Source: Ignavibacteriota bacterium (lineage in GTDB: Bacteria > Bacteroidota > Ignavibacteria > Ignavibacteriales > Melioribacteraceae). Taken from it: 64,000 nucleotides of DNA. Below, in pieces: positions 26,412 through 34,814 of the stretch. The stretch spans positions 62,001 through 126,000 of the forward strand of contig JABFGH010000006.1 of NCBI GenBank assembly GCA_013112585.1. The letters are read 5' to 3'. The position numbers were made by a program, and so were the translations under genes. The notes below the pieces were generated by a model. The model was not told the origin of the DNA. It worked only from the letters and a program-made list of their open reading frames with translations, and made no database searches. Every line of letters begins with the position of its first letter. The first letter of the stretch is position 1.

Positions 26412-27362
26412 ATGGTTAATAATATTTTGGAATTTGAAAAACCGGTTGCCGAACTTGAAAAAAAAATAGAAGAAATGAGAAAGTTTGGCGACAGTTACGA
26501 TATTGCAGATGAAATAAATAAACTCGAAGAAAAAGTAATTAAATTAAAACATAATATTTACGATAACCTAACCCGCTGGCAGCGTGTACAATTAGCCCGC
26601 CATCCTGCAAGACCTTACACATTGGATTATATTCAAATGATCTGTACTGATTTTGTTGAGCTTCATGGCGATAGATTATATAAAGACGACAAAGCAATAG
26701 TTGGGGGATTTGCAAAAATTGATAATCAAAAAGTTATGATTATAGGGCATCAAAAAGGGCGCGATACTAAAAGCAATCTTTATAGAAATTTTGGAATGCC
26801 GAACCCGGAAGGTTACCGGAAAGCACTACGGCTGATGAAACTTGCAGAAAAATTTAATATCCCCGTTGTTACATTGCTCGATACACCGGGCGCATTCCCC
26901 GGTTTGGAAGCTGAAGAGAATGGACAAGCTGAAGCAATTGCCAGAAATTTATTGGAGATGAGCAGGCTAAAAGTTCCAATTATTGTTACCATTATTGGTG
27001 AAGGCGCAAGCGGGGGTGCACTTGGTATTGGAGTAGGTGATAGAATTTTAATGCTGCAGAATACATGGTATTCAGTTATCAGCCCGGAATCATGTTCAAG
27101 CATATTGTGGCGCAGTTGGGATTATAAAGAGCAAGCCGCTGAATCATTAAAACTCACCGCCAATGATTTGCTGGAACAAAAAATTATAGATAGAATTGTT
27201 CCCGAACCGCTGGGCGGCGCCCATAAAGATCCCCTTTACATGGCTGAAACGCTTAAGAAAATTTTAAAGGAAGAATTGAATAAACTGATCAAAATTCGAC
27301 CCGAAAGATTAGTAAAAACAAGATTAGAAAAATTTGGAAGCATGGGCGTGTATGAGGAATGA
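26412..27362 (+). CDS. accA: Acetyl-CoA carboxylase carboxyltransferase, alpha subunit
   Basis: AccA pairs with AccD to move carboxyl from carboxybiotin to acetyl-CoA, giving malonyl-CoA for fatty-acid synthesis. The protein has about 316 residues. It starts with a helical region ([15 protein letters not shown]), then [53 protein letters not shown] and [15 protein letters not shown], the crotonase-fold oxyanion glycines. AGGAG at 26402-26406 is five bases before the ATG at 26412; the GTG at 26406 overlaps it and is less likely. accD is not nearby. The gene starts 12 bases after the fused glycosyltransferase. Confidence 0.96.
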   Translation: MVNNILEFEKPVAELEKKIEEMRKFGDSYDIADEINKLEEKVIKLKHNIYDNLTRWQRVQLARHPARPYTLDYIQMICTDFVELHGDRLYKDDKAIVGGFAKIDNQKVMIIGHQKGRDTKSNLYRNFGMPNPEGYRKALRLMKLAEKFNIPVVTLLDTPGAFPGLEAEENGQAEAIARNLLEMSRLKVPIIVTIIGEGASGGALGIGVGDRILMLQNTWYSVISPESCSSILWRSWDYKEQAAESLKLTANDLLEQKIIDRIVPEPLGGAHKDPLYMAETLKKILKEELNKLIKIRPERLVKTRLEKFGSMGVYEE

Positions 27363-27386
27363 TTATTTTAGGAGTTAGGAGCTAGT

Positions 27387-27444
27387 ATCCAGAATCCAGA
27401 ATCCAGAATCCAGAATCCAGAATCAAGAATCAAGAATCCAGAAT
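27387..27444. repeat. Heptanucleotide tandem repeat (ATCCAGA type)
   Basis: About eight head-to-tail copies of a 7-bp unit (ATCCAGA, with some ATCAAGA) fill the gap between accA and the thioesterase gene. A short relative of the same unit lies at about 7192-7218; both arrays begin with AGCTAG. The repeat is between genes and does not seem to encode anything. Confidence 0.85.
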
Positions 27445-27469
27445 AAACTAAGTATCAAAAATTTATATA

Positions 27470-27883
27470 ATGATCTCAAACAAAACAACTATACGTGTAC
27501 GATATGCCGATACCGACAAAATGCAATTTGTTTATAACGGAAAATATTTAGAATATTTTGAAGTCGGGAGAGCTGAATTATTGAGAAGCAAAGGACTTGC
27601 TTACAGCGAAGTTGAAAAACGTGGTTATCAGCTTCCGTTAATTGAAGCAGGACTAAAATATAAGCAGCCTGCAATGTATGATGAATTATTAGAAGTTGAA
27701 GCTGTCAACCGGGAGCTATACTCGGCAAAAGTGCACATTGAATATGTTGTAAGTAAAAAAAATACCGGCGTAATTGTAGCAGAAGGATTCACAACACACA
27801 TGTTCATTAAATCCGATAGCAAAAAGCCGACCCGCCCACCGCAGTTTTATATTGATGCACTCAAAGAATTTTTCCCGAAATAA
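27470..27883 (+). CDS. Acyl-CoA thioesterase, YbgC/4-hydroxybenzoyl-CoA thioesterase type
   Basis: The 137-residue protein has the single hotdog-fold signature RVRYADTDKMQFVYNGKYLEYFE near the N-terminus. The aspartate of the YADTD block is the expected catalytic residue in the YbgC group. Such enzymes hydrolyse acyl-CoA or acyl-ACP thioesters; in many bacteria ybgC lies near tol-pal genes, which is not the case here. Substrate length cannot be inferred. It follows a heptamer repeat and is followed by a long non-coding region. Confidence 0.85.
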   Translation: MISNKTTIRVRYADTDKMQFVYNGKYLEYFEVGRAELLRSKGLAYSEVEKRGYQLPLIEAGLKYKQPAMYDELLEVEAVNRELYSAKVHIEYVVSKKNTGVIVAEGFTTHMFIKSDSKKPTRPPQFYIDALKEFFPK

Positions 27884-27974
27884 AATTAACCACAAGATAA
27901 ATTAATCCATTTTCTCTTAACGGCATTTGACATTAAACTACTAAGGTGGTTTTTTAATAATGAATATCGGGTCA

Positions 27975-28042
27975 TTACAAACATTTATACATGTGATGGT
28001 TAAATGCAGTTCTAAAACCCCGGCGGGGTTCAATGTTTGTAA
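27975..28042. repeat. Inverted repeat with nested GC-rich hairpin
   Basis: TTACAAACATT and its exact reverse complement AATGTTTGTAA frame about 46 bases, which include AACCCCGGCGGGGTT, a 7-bp GC-rich stem. There is no T-run after it, so it is not an obvious terminator for the thioesterase gene. It may be a structured RNA or a small mobile element. Confidence 0.65.
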
Positions 28043-28087
28043 GAAGATAAAAATAATAATAACCGGAACTGCGTTAGCAGTTCAACT
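28041..28087. repeat. Direct repeat element, copy 1 (AACCGGAACTGC element)
   Basis: This copy contains GAACTGC-GTTA-GCAGTTC (28066-28083), a perfect 7-bp hairpin. The element reappears at 28342-28387 with the hairpin partly decayed. The flanking AAGAAGATAAAAATAATAAT is also shared between the copies. Confidence 0.7.
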
Positions 28088-28230
28088 AAAAGTTATTTGA
28101 ATTACTGTTTTCATCTAATTACGAAAAAACAAATTAATTTTTTAAGCTAGGTGCCTCGATGGGGAAAACAGGTGAATTAGAAACGGGTGTGCCGGTCATC
28201 TTTAGCTTTCTACAATCTTCTCACTGCGCT

Positions 28231-28307
28231 CTTTGCGTATTTTTATCTCTGCGAACTCTGCGTTAAAAGCCTTTAACGCAAAGACCGCTAAGCAGAAATA
28301 CACAAAG
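28231..28307. repeat. CGCAAAG-type inverted repeat, copy 2
   Basis: The left arm 28231-28269 (starting CTTTGCGTATTTTTATC) and the right arm 28271-28307 (ending AGAAATACACAAAG) are imperfect reverse complements that meet almost without a loop, around CGTTAAAAGCCTTTAACG. The sequence is related to the element at 7231-7310. Confidence 0.6.
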
Positions 28308-28341
28308 TACACAAAGAAAGAACTACTTTTCAGCCCCCAGT

Positions 28342-28387
28342 AGGAAGATGAAAATAATAAAAACCGGAACTGCATCAGCATTTCAAC
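28342..28387. repeat. Direct repeat element, copy 2 (AACCGGAACTGC element)
   Basis: This is a second, diverged copy of the element at 28041-28087. It keeps GGAAGATGAAAATAATAA, AACCGGAACTGC and TTCAAC, but the hairpin arm reads GCATTTC instead of GCAGTTC. Confidence 0.7.
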
Positions 28388-28466
28388 TACATGCCGTTTG
28401 AACTAAATCATTTCGCAAATTTGTTATTTAATTTCATCAATTTCTCACTTCTAAATTTGATTTCAA

Positions 28467-28495
28467 TTGATTACAATTTCTAAAAAGATTATGTT
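28467..28495 (+). promoter_or_regulatory. Possible promoter of the aminotransferase gene
   Basis: TTGATT at 28467-28472 is followed after 17 bases by TATGTT at 28490-28495, about 40 bases before the ATG. TATCTTTA at 28495-28502 resembles a TAnnTTTG -7 element but is 25 bases from the TTG. The exact start cannot be settled by reading. Confidence 0.35.
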
Positions 28496-28536
28496 ATCTT
28501 TAATAAAAATTAATACAATATAATTGGAGAAAAAAG

Positions 28537-29757
28537 ATGTCAAACTTTATAATCAAGCCTGCGGTTCGTACAAAAAATATAACCTATGCAGTAAGAGATA
28601 TCGTTGTATTGGCTAATGAAGTTGCGAAAACAGGTAAAGAAATGCTATACCTAAACATTGGTGATCCTAACCTTTATGATTTTGAACCTCCCCGCCACAT
28701 GATTGAAGCTACTTATAAAGCAATGATCGACAACAAGAACGGTTATTCACCTTCATCAGGAATCAAACAAGCTGTTGATGCAATTGAAAGAGAGGCGGAG
28801 CGTAAAGGCATTTCAAATATTCATGATATTTTTGTAAGCACCGGCGCAAGTGAAGCAATAGAATTAGCGGTAACTGCTTTAGTAAACGAAGGTGAAAATG
28901 TTCTTACACCTTCACCCGGCTACCCGCTCTACACTGCTATTGCAAGCAAGCTCCAGGCTTTTGAAAATCCATACTACTTAAATGAAGAAAACGGATGGCA
29001 GCCGGATATTGAAGATATCAAAAGTAAAATTAACGATAAGACGAAAGGGATAATAATTATCAATCCGAACAACCCTACAGGCTCAAATTGCAGTAAGGAA
29101 ACATTAAAGCAGCTTATTGATTTAGCAGTTGAAAAAAACCTTGTAATTTTTGCAGATGAAATTTATGATAAACTTTTATTTGACGGCAAAGAGCATATAT
29201 CTTTAGCTTCAGTTAATCCCGATGCACCGGTTGTTACTTTTGGCGGACTCTCAAAAAATTATATGGTGCCCGGATTTAGAATTGGCTGGGGAGTTGTAAG
29301 CGGACAAAAAGAAATGCTAAAAGATTACATTGAAGCAATTAACAAAATGCTCCGCGCTCGATTATCGGCAAATCATCCTGAGCAGTATGGTATTCCGCCG
29401 GCGCTTGAAGGAAGCCAGGAACATTTAACTATTGCTATGGAAAAACTAACACGCCGAAGAGACATGACTTATGAAATGCTGAATGCTGTTCCCGGAATTT
29501 CATGCGTTAAACCTGAGGGTTCATTTTACGCATTCCCTAAATTAGAAATAAATAACACCGATAACCATTTTGTTGCTGAACTAATTAAGGAAACCGGAGT
29601 TGTTGTTGTTCCGGGTACCGGGTTCGGTCAAGTACCGGGCACCAAACATTTTAGAGTTGTATTTTTACCGCAGGATGATGTGCTTGAAAAAGCTTACAAA
29701 AATATTGCAGCGTTTTACGAGAAGTATGTTGATAAATTTGAAAAGATTGTAGAATAA
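28537..29757 (+). CDS. PLP-dependent class I aminotransferase (alanine/aspartate type)
   Basis: This 406-residue fold-type I aminotransferase has YLNIGDPNLYDF near 43, SPGYPLYTAIAS, INPNNPTGS near 181 and GGLSKNYMVPGFRIGWG near 235. The lysine in SKNY is the expected PLP Schiff-base residue and the arginine in GFRIGWG is a conserved substrate-site residue. The overall pattern resembles AlaA-like alanine transaminases more than AspC, but specificity is uncertain. A GGAG lies nine bases before the ATG. A terminator follows directly, so this gene is probably transcribed alone. Confidence 0.9.
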   Translation: MSNFIIKPAVRTKNITYAVRDIVVLANEVAKTGKEMLYLNIGDPNLYDFEPPRHMIEATYKAMIDNKNGYSPSSGIKQAVDAIEREAERKGISNIHDIFVSTGASEAIELAVTALVNEGENVLTPSPGYPLYTAIASKLQAFENPYYLNEENGWQPDIEDIKSKINDKTKGIIIINPNNPTGSNCSKETLKQLIDLAVEKNLVIFADEIYDKLLFDGKEHISLASVNPDAPVVTFGGLSKNYMVPGFRIGWGVVSGQKEMLKDYIEAINKMLRARLSANHPEQYGIPPALEGSQEHLTIAMEKLTRRRDMTYEMLNAVPGISCVKPEGSFYAFPKLEINNTDNHFVAELIKETGVVVVPGTGFGQVPGTKHFRVVFLPQDDVLEKAYKNIAAFYEKYVDKFEKIVE

Positions 29758-29762
29758 ATTGC

Positions 29763-29802
29763 AAACCTCCGAGGTTTTGAAAACCTCGGAGGTTTCTGTT
29801 TT
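29763..29802 (+). terminator. Terminator after the aminotransferase gene
   Basis: A perfect 15-bp inverted repeat, AAACCTCCGAGGTTT (29763-29777) with AAACCTCGGAGGTTT (29781-29795), with a three-base loop, is followed by CTGTTTT. It lies a few bases after the stop codon. Confidence 0.85.
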
Positions 29803-29824
29803 AATCCCCACCAATATTGTTTAA

Positions 29825-29855
29825 TTGCTTCCACATTTCCATTTCTCTATATTTG
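29825..29855 (+). promoter_or_regulatory. Promoter, Bacteroidota-type, before the M16 peptidase gene
   Basis: TTG at 29825-29827, 20 bases, then TATATTTG at 29848-29855: an exact match to TAnnTTTG with the expected -33 TTG. It lies 32 bases before the TTG start of the peptidase gene and just after the upstream terminator. Confidence 0.65.
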
Positions 29856-29886
29856 AAATCCTTTTTTAAAAAAAAACGATAATACT

Positions 29887-31128
29887 TTGAACAGATTTAA
29901 TATTACAAAATTAGATAACGGAATTAAGGTAATAACCGAGCATATTCCTTATGTGGAGTCATTTTCTCTCGGCTTTTGGCTTAATGTAGGTTCGCGCGAC
30001 GAGTTGAAAAAAAATAATGGGATATCTCATTTTATAGAACACATGCTTTTTAAAGGCACAAAAAAACGTAACGCAAAAAAAATTGCAGATGATATCGAAT
30101 CACTCGGCGGATACTTAAACGCATTTACATCAAAAGAACATACTTGTTTTTATGGAAGAGGATTAAATAAGCACCTTAAAAAAACATTTGAAGTTTTAGC
30201 CGATATGCTGCAAAATCCTCTTTTGAAATCAAGAGATATTAAAAAAGAAGCAAGTGTAATTATTGATGAACTGAATGATATTAAAGATTCACCCGAAGAA
30301 TTAATTTTTGATGAATTTGAAAATAATATCTATCATAAAAATAGTTTAGGCAGACCAATAATCGGAAATGAAAAAAATATAAGTTCGTTTACGGCAGAGG
30401 ACTTAGTCAAATTTATTGATGAGCAATACGGGTTTAATAAACTATTTATAGTTGCATCCGGAAATATCAATCATCTTGATATTATCAAACTTACCGAAAA
30501 ATATATAACTAAAAACTTTGGACATAAAAAAAATAATAGACGACCGATAAAATTTAATGGTCATGAAAATAAGTTTTTACAAAAAGAAATTCAGCAATCG
30601 CATGTTATACTTGGGCTTCCTACCTATGGTGTAAAAGATAAAGAACGAATACCAATGAGTTTAATCTCCCATATTTTAGGCGAGGGAAGCAGCAGCAGGC
30701 TATTTCAGTCACTTCGCGAACGTAATGGAATTGCATACCAAATCAACACTTTTCTAAATTCGTTTTTTGATGTTTCATCTTTTGGAATTTATTATTCAAC
30801 CAATGATAGAAATGTTAATAAAGCCCAGCACCTAATTGGAAAAGAATTTGCAAAACTAAAAACTAAAAGGATTTCGGATAAAGAATTAAAACGAGCAAAA
30901 GAATATCTTAAAGGAAATATAATTTTAAGTTTAGAAAGCACAACCAATAGAATGCTTCGTATTGCTCAATCAATGATTTATCTTAACAGAATTAAATCTC
31001 TTGAAGAAACAATTTTTGAAATTGATTCCGTTACACCGGATAACATTTTAGATTACGCAAATCGATCTCTAAATTTTGAAAAATTTAATAAAGTTGAAAT
31101 CAGTTCAAAAAATGGAATTCTTAACTAA
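29887..31128 (+). CDS. M16 family zinc metallopeptidase
   Basis: The 413-residue protein has the inverted zinc motif HxxEH as HFIEHMLFKGTKKR near 47-60, with the downstream glutamate expected in the EASVIIDELNDIKDSPEEL segment. The C-terminal half holds the second M16 lobe (LGLPTYGVKDKERI, LGEGSSSRLFQSLRERNGIAY). Proteins of this length act as small processing or peptide-degrading proteases; no signal peptide is seen, so a cytoplasmic location is likely. The start is TTG at 29887; no ATG lies upstream in frame and the first residues NRFNITKLDNGIKVI match the family start. Confidence 0.92.
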   Translation: MNRFNITKLDNGIKVITEHIPYVESFSLGFWLNVGSRDELKKNNGISHFIEHMLFKGTKKRNAKKIADDIESLGGYLNAFTSKEHTCFYGRGLNKHLKKTFEVLADMLQNPLLKSRDIKKEASVIIDELNDIKDSPEELIFDEFENNIYHKNSLGRPIIGNEKNISSFTAEDLVKFIDEQYGFNKLFIVASGNINHLDIIKLTEKYITKNFGHKKNNRRPIKFNGHENKFLQKEIQQSHVILGLPTYGVKDKERIPMSLISHILGEGSSSRLFQSLRERNGIAYQINTFLNSFFDVSSFGIYYSTNDRNVNKAQHLIGKEFAKLKTKRISDKELKRAKEYLKGNIILSLESTTNRMLRIAQSMIYLNRIKSLEETIFEIDSVTPDNILDYANRSLNFEKFNKVEISSKNGILN

Positions 31129-31178
31129 ATTGTTATAGAATCTTTGTTTTTTGAATAAAACCGCATTTTAAGTACTGA

Positions 31179-31208
31179 TTGGTTAACTGGATTTTTATAA
31201 TAACTTTA
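31179..31208 (+). promoter_or_regulatory. Promoter candidate before the T9SS-exported protein gene
   Basis: TTG at 31179-31181, 19 bases, then TAACTTTA (7 of 8 to TAnnTTTG) at 31201-31208. It is 40 bases before the ATG in a 120-base intergenic gap. Confidence 0.45.
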
Positions 31209-31248
31209 AGTACATTCACAACAGAAAGCGCACTATTTAAAAAAATAT

Positions 31249-32904
31249 ATGAAAAAACTTTTACTGATTCTAATCATATTATCTTCAAGTATTTTTAGTC
31301 AAGAAAAAGAATTGTACTTTAAGACTTTTAAGCCTAACTACGTTAATATAGGCAGCACTTTTGAAGTAAGTACAGTTATTAGTTTTCTTGATGATAAAAT
31401 TGATAAAGCTGAGTTTTATATTCTGCCCGGAGATGATGCCGTACTTAAAAGTGCGATAGTAAACAACAACGGTAAAAAGTTTAAACTTCCCATTCAGAAA
31501 AAATCATTCGGCGAATTTTTAGATAAATCTTTTTTACTTTCATTAAAAGATTCCCTAATGACGTTCAATTCACCTTTCCAAATTATATTAACTTTTGCAG
31601 CAGAAAAGGAGAAAGAAATTGATATTCATTTTGGTTTGATTTATAAAATGAATGACCGACGATCAGCCGTGTATTCTTCCTTTGAACCTGCTGATTCACC
31701 ATATTATTTAGAGGAACTGCGAATCACACCCTATAAAGTTCAGCAAATTGCAGGTAAAGCGCTGCAGTTTAACCAACGCGGTAAAATCAATTTTCACATT
31801 GATAATGATAGTTGGCAAAAAAATATTTTGATAGAATTTTGGGCAAATTTTAATTCATCTAATTTAAAATTTTTATCAATTGTAGGCAGCGAATTTTCCG
31901 ATACTTTACTCAGTTTAAATTATGATGATTATCAAATGATAATTACAGATGATATAAATAAATTATCAAATTTTAATGAGAACTTTTTCGGGTTAAAAAA
32001 TTGGAATCATTTTTCGATTCTCATTTCAAAAGAAACTCGTAATGCCGCAGTTTATGGTAATGGTGCTAAGTTATTCGAAATACCTATTTTACTTTCTCAA
32101 TCGGATATTGAACTTGAGTTTTTAAACCCTGCAAACAAAAAGCCTTTCATTATTGATCTGTTAAAAGTTTGGTCATTCGAAAATGATATTGAAAAATCAT
32201 TTTCCAACAGGCACTATATTTCATACCAGGCTGATAGCAGCAGCAATTTATTTACTTATAGTTTTGATGAAGATGACGTATTGGAAAATTTTGAATTGAG
32301 TAAAATTGATTTTAATAACTTGAGTCTTGTAGAATCTGATGCACCAATTTACTCAAGAGCACCTGAACTAAATGTAAAAGTGTATGAAAAATTCTTCTCA
32401 ATAGATTGGGTTAGCAAAGATGTAATTCATGCTTTAAAATTCGATCTTGAAAAATCCACTGACGGAAGAACATTTAATACAATATTTGAAAAAGATGCCG
32501 AAGAAGATGAAGAAAAAATTTACTTTTATTCAGATGAAAAGAATCCGAAAGATGAAATAGTTTACTACAGACTTACACAAATTAACAAAGATGGGTCAAA
32601 GGTTTTTTCAGCACCAATAAAAATCGGGCTCGGTTTAAAAGATATATTTTCACTCGACCAAAATTATCCAAATCCATTTAACCCGGTTACCAACATCACT
32701 GTTGAAATGTTTGAGACCGCTGAAGTTGAAATTTATGTTTACGATATAGTGGGCAACAAAATTCAAAAGCTTCATACCGGTTCACTTAGTCAAGGTACAC
32801 ACACATTTTCATTTGACGGCACCGAACTGCCATCCGGAATTTATTTTTATGAAATAAAATCTCCGTTTTCTACACTTGTAAGAAAAATGATTTTAGCAAA
32901 ATAA
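31249..32904 (+). CDS. Secreted protein with LamG-like region and type IX secretion C-terminal domain
   Basis: The 551-residue protein begins with a signal peptide (MKKLLLILIILSSSIFSQ). Residues about 150-320 include GKALQFNQRGKINFHI and IEFWANFNSSNLKF, the pattern of a LamG-like concanavalin fold. The last 85 residues form a type A T9SS domain: LDQNYPNPFNPVTNITVEM, VYDIVGNKIQKL, LPSGIYFYEI and a terminal LVRKMILAK. The protein is thus probably exported across the outer membrane by the type IX system and anchored or released. The binding target is unknown. No T9SS machinery genes are in the window. Confidence 0.82.
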   Translation: MKKLLLILIILSSSIFSQEKELYFKTFKPNYVNIGSTFEVSTVISFLDDKIDKAEFYILPGDDAVLKSAIVNNNGKKFKLPIQKKSFGEFLDKSFLLSLKDSLMTFNSPFQIILTFAAEKEKEIDIHFGLIYKMNDRRSAVYSSFEPADSPYYLEELRITPYKVQQIAGKALQFNQRGKINFHIDNDSWQKNILIEFWANFNSSNLKFLSIVGSEFSDTLLSLNYDDYQMIITDDINKLSNFNENFFGLKNWNHFSILISKETRNAAVYGNGAKLFEIPILLSQSDIELEFLNPANKKPFIIDLLKVWSFENDIEKSFSNRHYISYQADSSSNLFTYSFDEDDVLENFELSKIDFNNLSLVESDAPIYSRAPELNVKVYEKFFSIDWVSKDVIHALKFDLEKSTDGRTFNTIFEKDAEEDEEKIYFYSDEKNPKDEIVYYRLTQINKDGSKVFSAPIKIGLGLKDIFSLDQNYPNPFNPVTNITVEMFETAEVEIYVYDIVGNKIQKLHTGSLSQGTHTFSFDGTELPSGIYFYEIKSPFSTLVRKMILAK

Positions 32905-32952
32905 CAGGCACAGTACAATTTTGTAAATCTAATTAAGGGCTGATTGTAAAAC

Positions 32953-34491
32953 ATGCTATCCAAAGTTTATTCAAGTTCCACCTACGGCATCGATGCATTT
33001 ATTGTAGAAGTAGAAACACATTGCGAAAAACAAATTCCATCATTTACCATTGTAGGCTTACCCGATAGCGCAGTAAAAGAAAGTAGGGAACGAGTAACTG
33101 CTGCAATTAAAAACTGCGGATTTGATTTTCCATTGAAAAAAATTACAGTAAACTTAGCTCCTGCCGATATAAAAAAAGAGGGAAGTGCTTTCGACCTGCC
33201 TATTGCGATTGGATTATTAGCATCCGGTGAAACCATAAGTGATGAATTTTTAAGTGATACAATATTTCTCGGCGAGTTATCACTTGACGGAACATTGCGA
33301 AGAATTAAGGGCGGATTACCGGTAGCAGTTGAAGCAAAAAAGAGAGGACTTAAAAGAGTAATACTTCCTCTCGATTCATCAAAAGAAGCCTCAATTGTTG
33401 ACGGCATTGAAGTCTACGGAATGGAAAATCTTACACAGGTTGTTCAATTTTTATCGGGTGATTCTGAGATAAAACCAATTAAAACAAACCGGAATGAAAT
33501 TTTTTCAGCAGTGAATAAATATCATTTAGATTTTTCAGATGTGAAAGGTCAAGAGAATGTTAAACGAGCATTGGAAATTGCAGCGGCAGGCGGTCATAAT
33601 ATTCTAATGATCGGTCCGCCGGGTTCGGGTAAAACTATGCTGGCAAAACGGTTCCCAACAATATTGCCTCCTCTAACTTTTGATGAAGCTTTAGAAACAA
33701 CAAAAATTCATTCAGTTGCCGGAATACTATCGAAAGATAAAGCACTAATTACCGAACGACCATTTAGGAGCCCTCATCATACTGTTTCGGATGCGGCACT
33801 AATTGGCGGGGGTTCTTTTCCGCGCCCGGGGGAGGTTTCATTTGCTCATCACGGAGTATTATTTTTAGATGAACTGCCGGAATTCAAAAAAAATGTTTTG
33901 GAAGTAATGCGCCAGCCGATGGAAGATTTTAAAGTAACAATCAGCCGCTCTAAAATGTCATTAGAATTCCCCGCCAACTTTATGTTAGCTGCCGCTATGA
34001 ATCCTTGTCCCTGCGGATATTTTACAGACCCGAATAAAGAGTGTACTTGCAACGTAGGACAAATTCAAAAATATATGGCTAAAATATCAGGTCCGCTTTT
34101 GGATAGAATTGATATTCATATTGAAGTACCTGCAGTAAAATATAAAGAACTATCCTCTGAAGTTAAAAGTGAAAATTCCGACAGCATAAGAAAAAGAGTA
34201 ATTACAGCGCGGGAAACCCAGCAGTCAAGATATTCTGAAATAGACCACATTTATAATAATGCCGATATTGGGACCAAGGAGGTTAGAGTATTTTGCAGGT
34301 TAGATAGCGCTGGTGCTGAGTTATTAAAAATGGCAATGACAAAACTCGGCTTATCTGCACGTGCTTACGATAGAATTTTAAAAGTTAGCCGAACAATTGC
34401 TGATTTGGAACTATCTGAAAGTATCCAGCCTCAGCATATCAGCGAGGCAATTCAATACCGCAGTTTAGATAGGGAATTGTGGAATCACTAA
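32953..34491 (+). CDS. comM: YifB/ComM family Mg-chelatase-like AAA ATPase
   Basis: The 512-residue protein has an N-terminal ChlI-like domain (SSSTYGIDAFIVEVE, FDLPIAIGLL), the Walker A motif GPPGSGKTMLAKR near 221-233, the family block FRSPHHTVSDAALIGGG, Walker B LFLDELPEF, and a cysteine cluster NPCPCGYFTDPNKECTC. The C-terminal Mg-chelatase domain has RAYDRILKVSRTIADL. ComM is a hexameric helicase that aids branch migration in natural transformation in some species; here that role is an inference from family. The following DNA is repeat-rich without genes until the tRNA cluster. Confidence 0.92.
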   Translation: MLSKVYSSSTYGIDAFIVEVETHCEKQIPSFTIVGLPDSAVKESRERVTAAIKNCGFDFPLKKITVNLAPADIKKEGSAFDLPIAIGLLASGETISDEFLSDTIFLGELSLDGTLRRIKGGLPVAVEAKKRGLKRVILPLDSSKEASIVDGIEVYGMENLTQVVQFLSGDSEIKPIKTNRNEIFSAVNKYHLDFSDVKGQENVKRALEIAAAGGHNILMIGPPGSGKTMLAKRFPTILPPLTFDEALETTKIHSVAGILSKDKALITERPFRSPHHTVSDAALIGGGSFPRPGEVSFAHHGVLFLDELPEFKKNVLEVMRQPMEDFKVTISRSKMSLEFPANFMLAAAMNPCPCGYFTDPNKECTCNVGQIQKYMAKISGPLLDRIDIHIEVPAVKYKELSSEVKSENSDSIRKRVITARETQQSRYSEIDHIYNNADIGTKEVRVFCRLDSAGAELLKMAMTKLGLSARAYDRILKVSRTIADLELSESIQPQHISEAIQYRSLDRELWNH

Positions 34492-34513
34492 AGGTGGAGC
34501 CTGTCTGCCGGTG

Positions 34514-34555
34514 GTAGAGGTAAGAGGTGAAAGGTGAAAAGTCAAAAGTGAAAGG
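34514..34555. repeat. Degenerate heptamer array (TGAAAGG type)
   Basis: Six degenerate 7-base units in register: GTAGAGG, TAAGAGG, TGAAAGG, TGAAAAG, TCAAAAG, TGAAAGG. The unit differs from the other two heptamer families, but the period is the same. Confidence 0.65.
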
Positions 34556-34574
34556 AAAAAATTAAAAAGTAAAA

Positions 34575-34616
34575 CCTGCCTGCTGCAAAGGGATACCTAT
34601 GGTACCGGTAGGCAGG
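34575..34616. repeat. Short palindromic element with nested hairpins
   Basis: CCTGCCT (34575-34581) pairs with AGGCAGG (34610-34616), enclosing a second palindromic segment with GATACC-TAT-GGTACC. A related GCCTGTCTGCCGG lies just upstream at about 34499. No T-run follows, so it does not look like a terminator. Confidence 0.55.
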
Positions 34617-34744
34617 AGGAAAAATTAAAAGTTAGATGAGAGAGGCAAGTAATTTGTAATATAAAGTTTTGTTTTACGGATTATTTTTTCATAAAGGCAA
34701 AAATATGATTTCTTAGTTGCACAATAAATCCAAAATTATATTTT

Positions 34745-34788
34745 CGACTACCGACTACCGACTACCGACTACCGACTACCGACTACCG
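34745..34788. repeat. Heptanucleotide tandem repeat (CGACTAC x6)
   Basis: Six perfect copies of CGACTAC plus two bases, in the non-coding region upstream of the tRNA operon promoter. The repeat ends about 27 bases before the promoter -33 element. Confidence 0.88.
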
Positions 34789-34814
34789 AAAATTATTTTT
34801 CTTCACAACTTCTC

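Larger units (their letters stand above)
27884..28536. other. 653-base non-coding region with nested inverted and direct repeats
   Basis: No convincing gene is seen on either strand. The region holds a perfect 11-bp inverted pair TTACAAACATT (27975-27985) and AATGTTTGTAA (28032-28042), with an inner hairpin AACCCCG-CGGGGTT near 28016-28030. Two diverged direct copies of an approximately 50-base element containing AACCGGAACTGC lie at 28041-28087 and 28342-28387. A diverged CGCAAAG-type inverted repeat lies at 28231-28307. The last 70 bases could carry the promoter of the aminotransferase gene. Confidence 0.65.

Noticed and set aside
27387-27444. Heptamer array as CRISPR or centromere-like iteron
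   Set aside because: The period is 7 bp with no spacers, and no replication or partition gene is near.
28148-28200. Sequence starting GGTGCCTCGATGGGGAAAA that recalls the 5' part of a cobalamin riboswitch
   Set aside because: The following core is not well matched, no B12 box (GCCACTG-like) is found downstream, and the next gene is an aminotransferase about 390 bases away. At best a decayed remnant.
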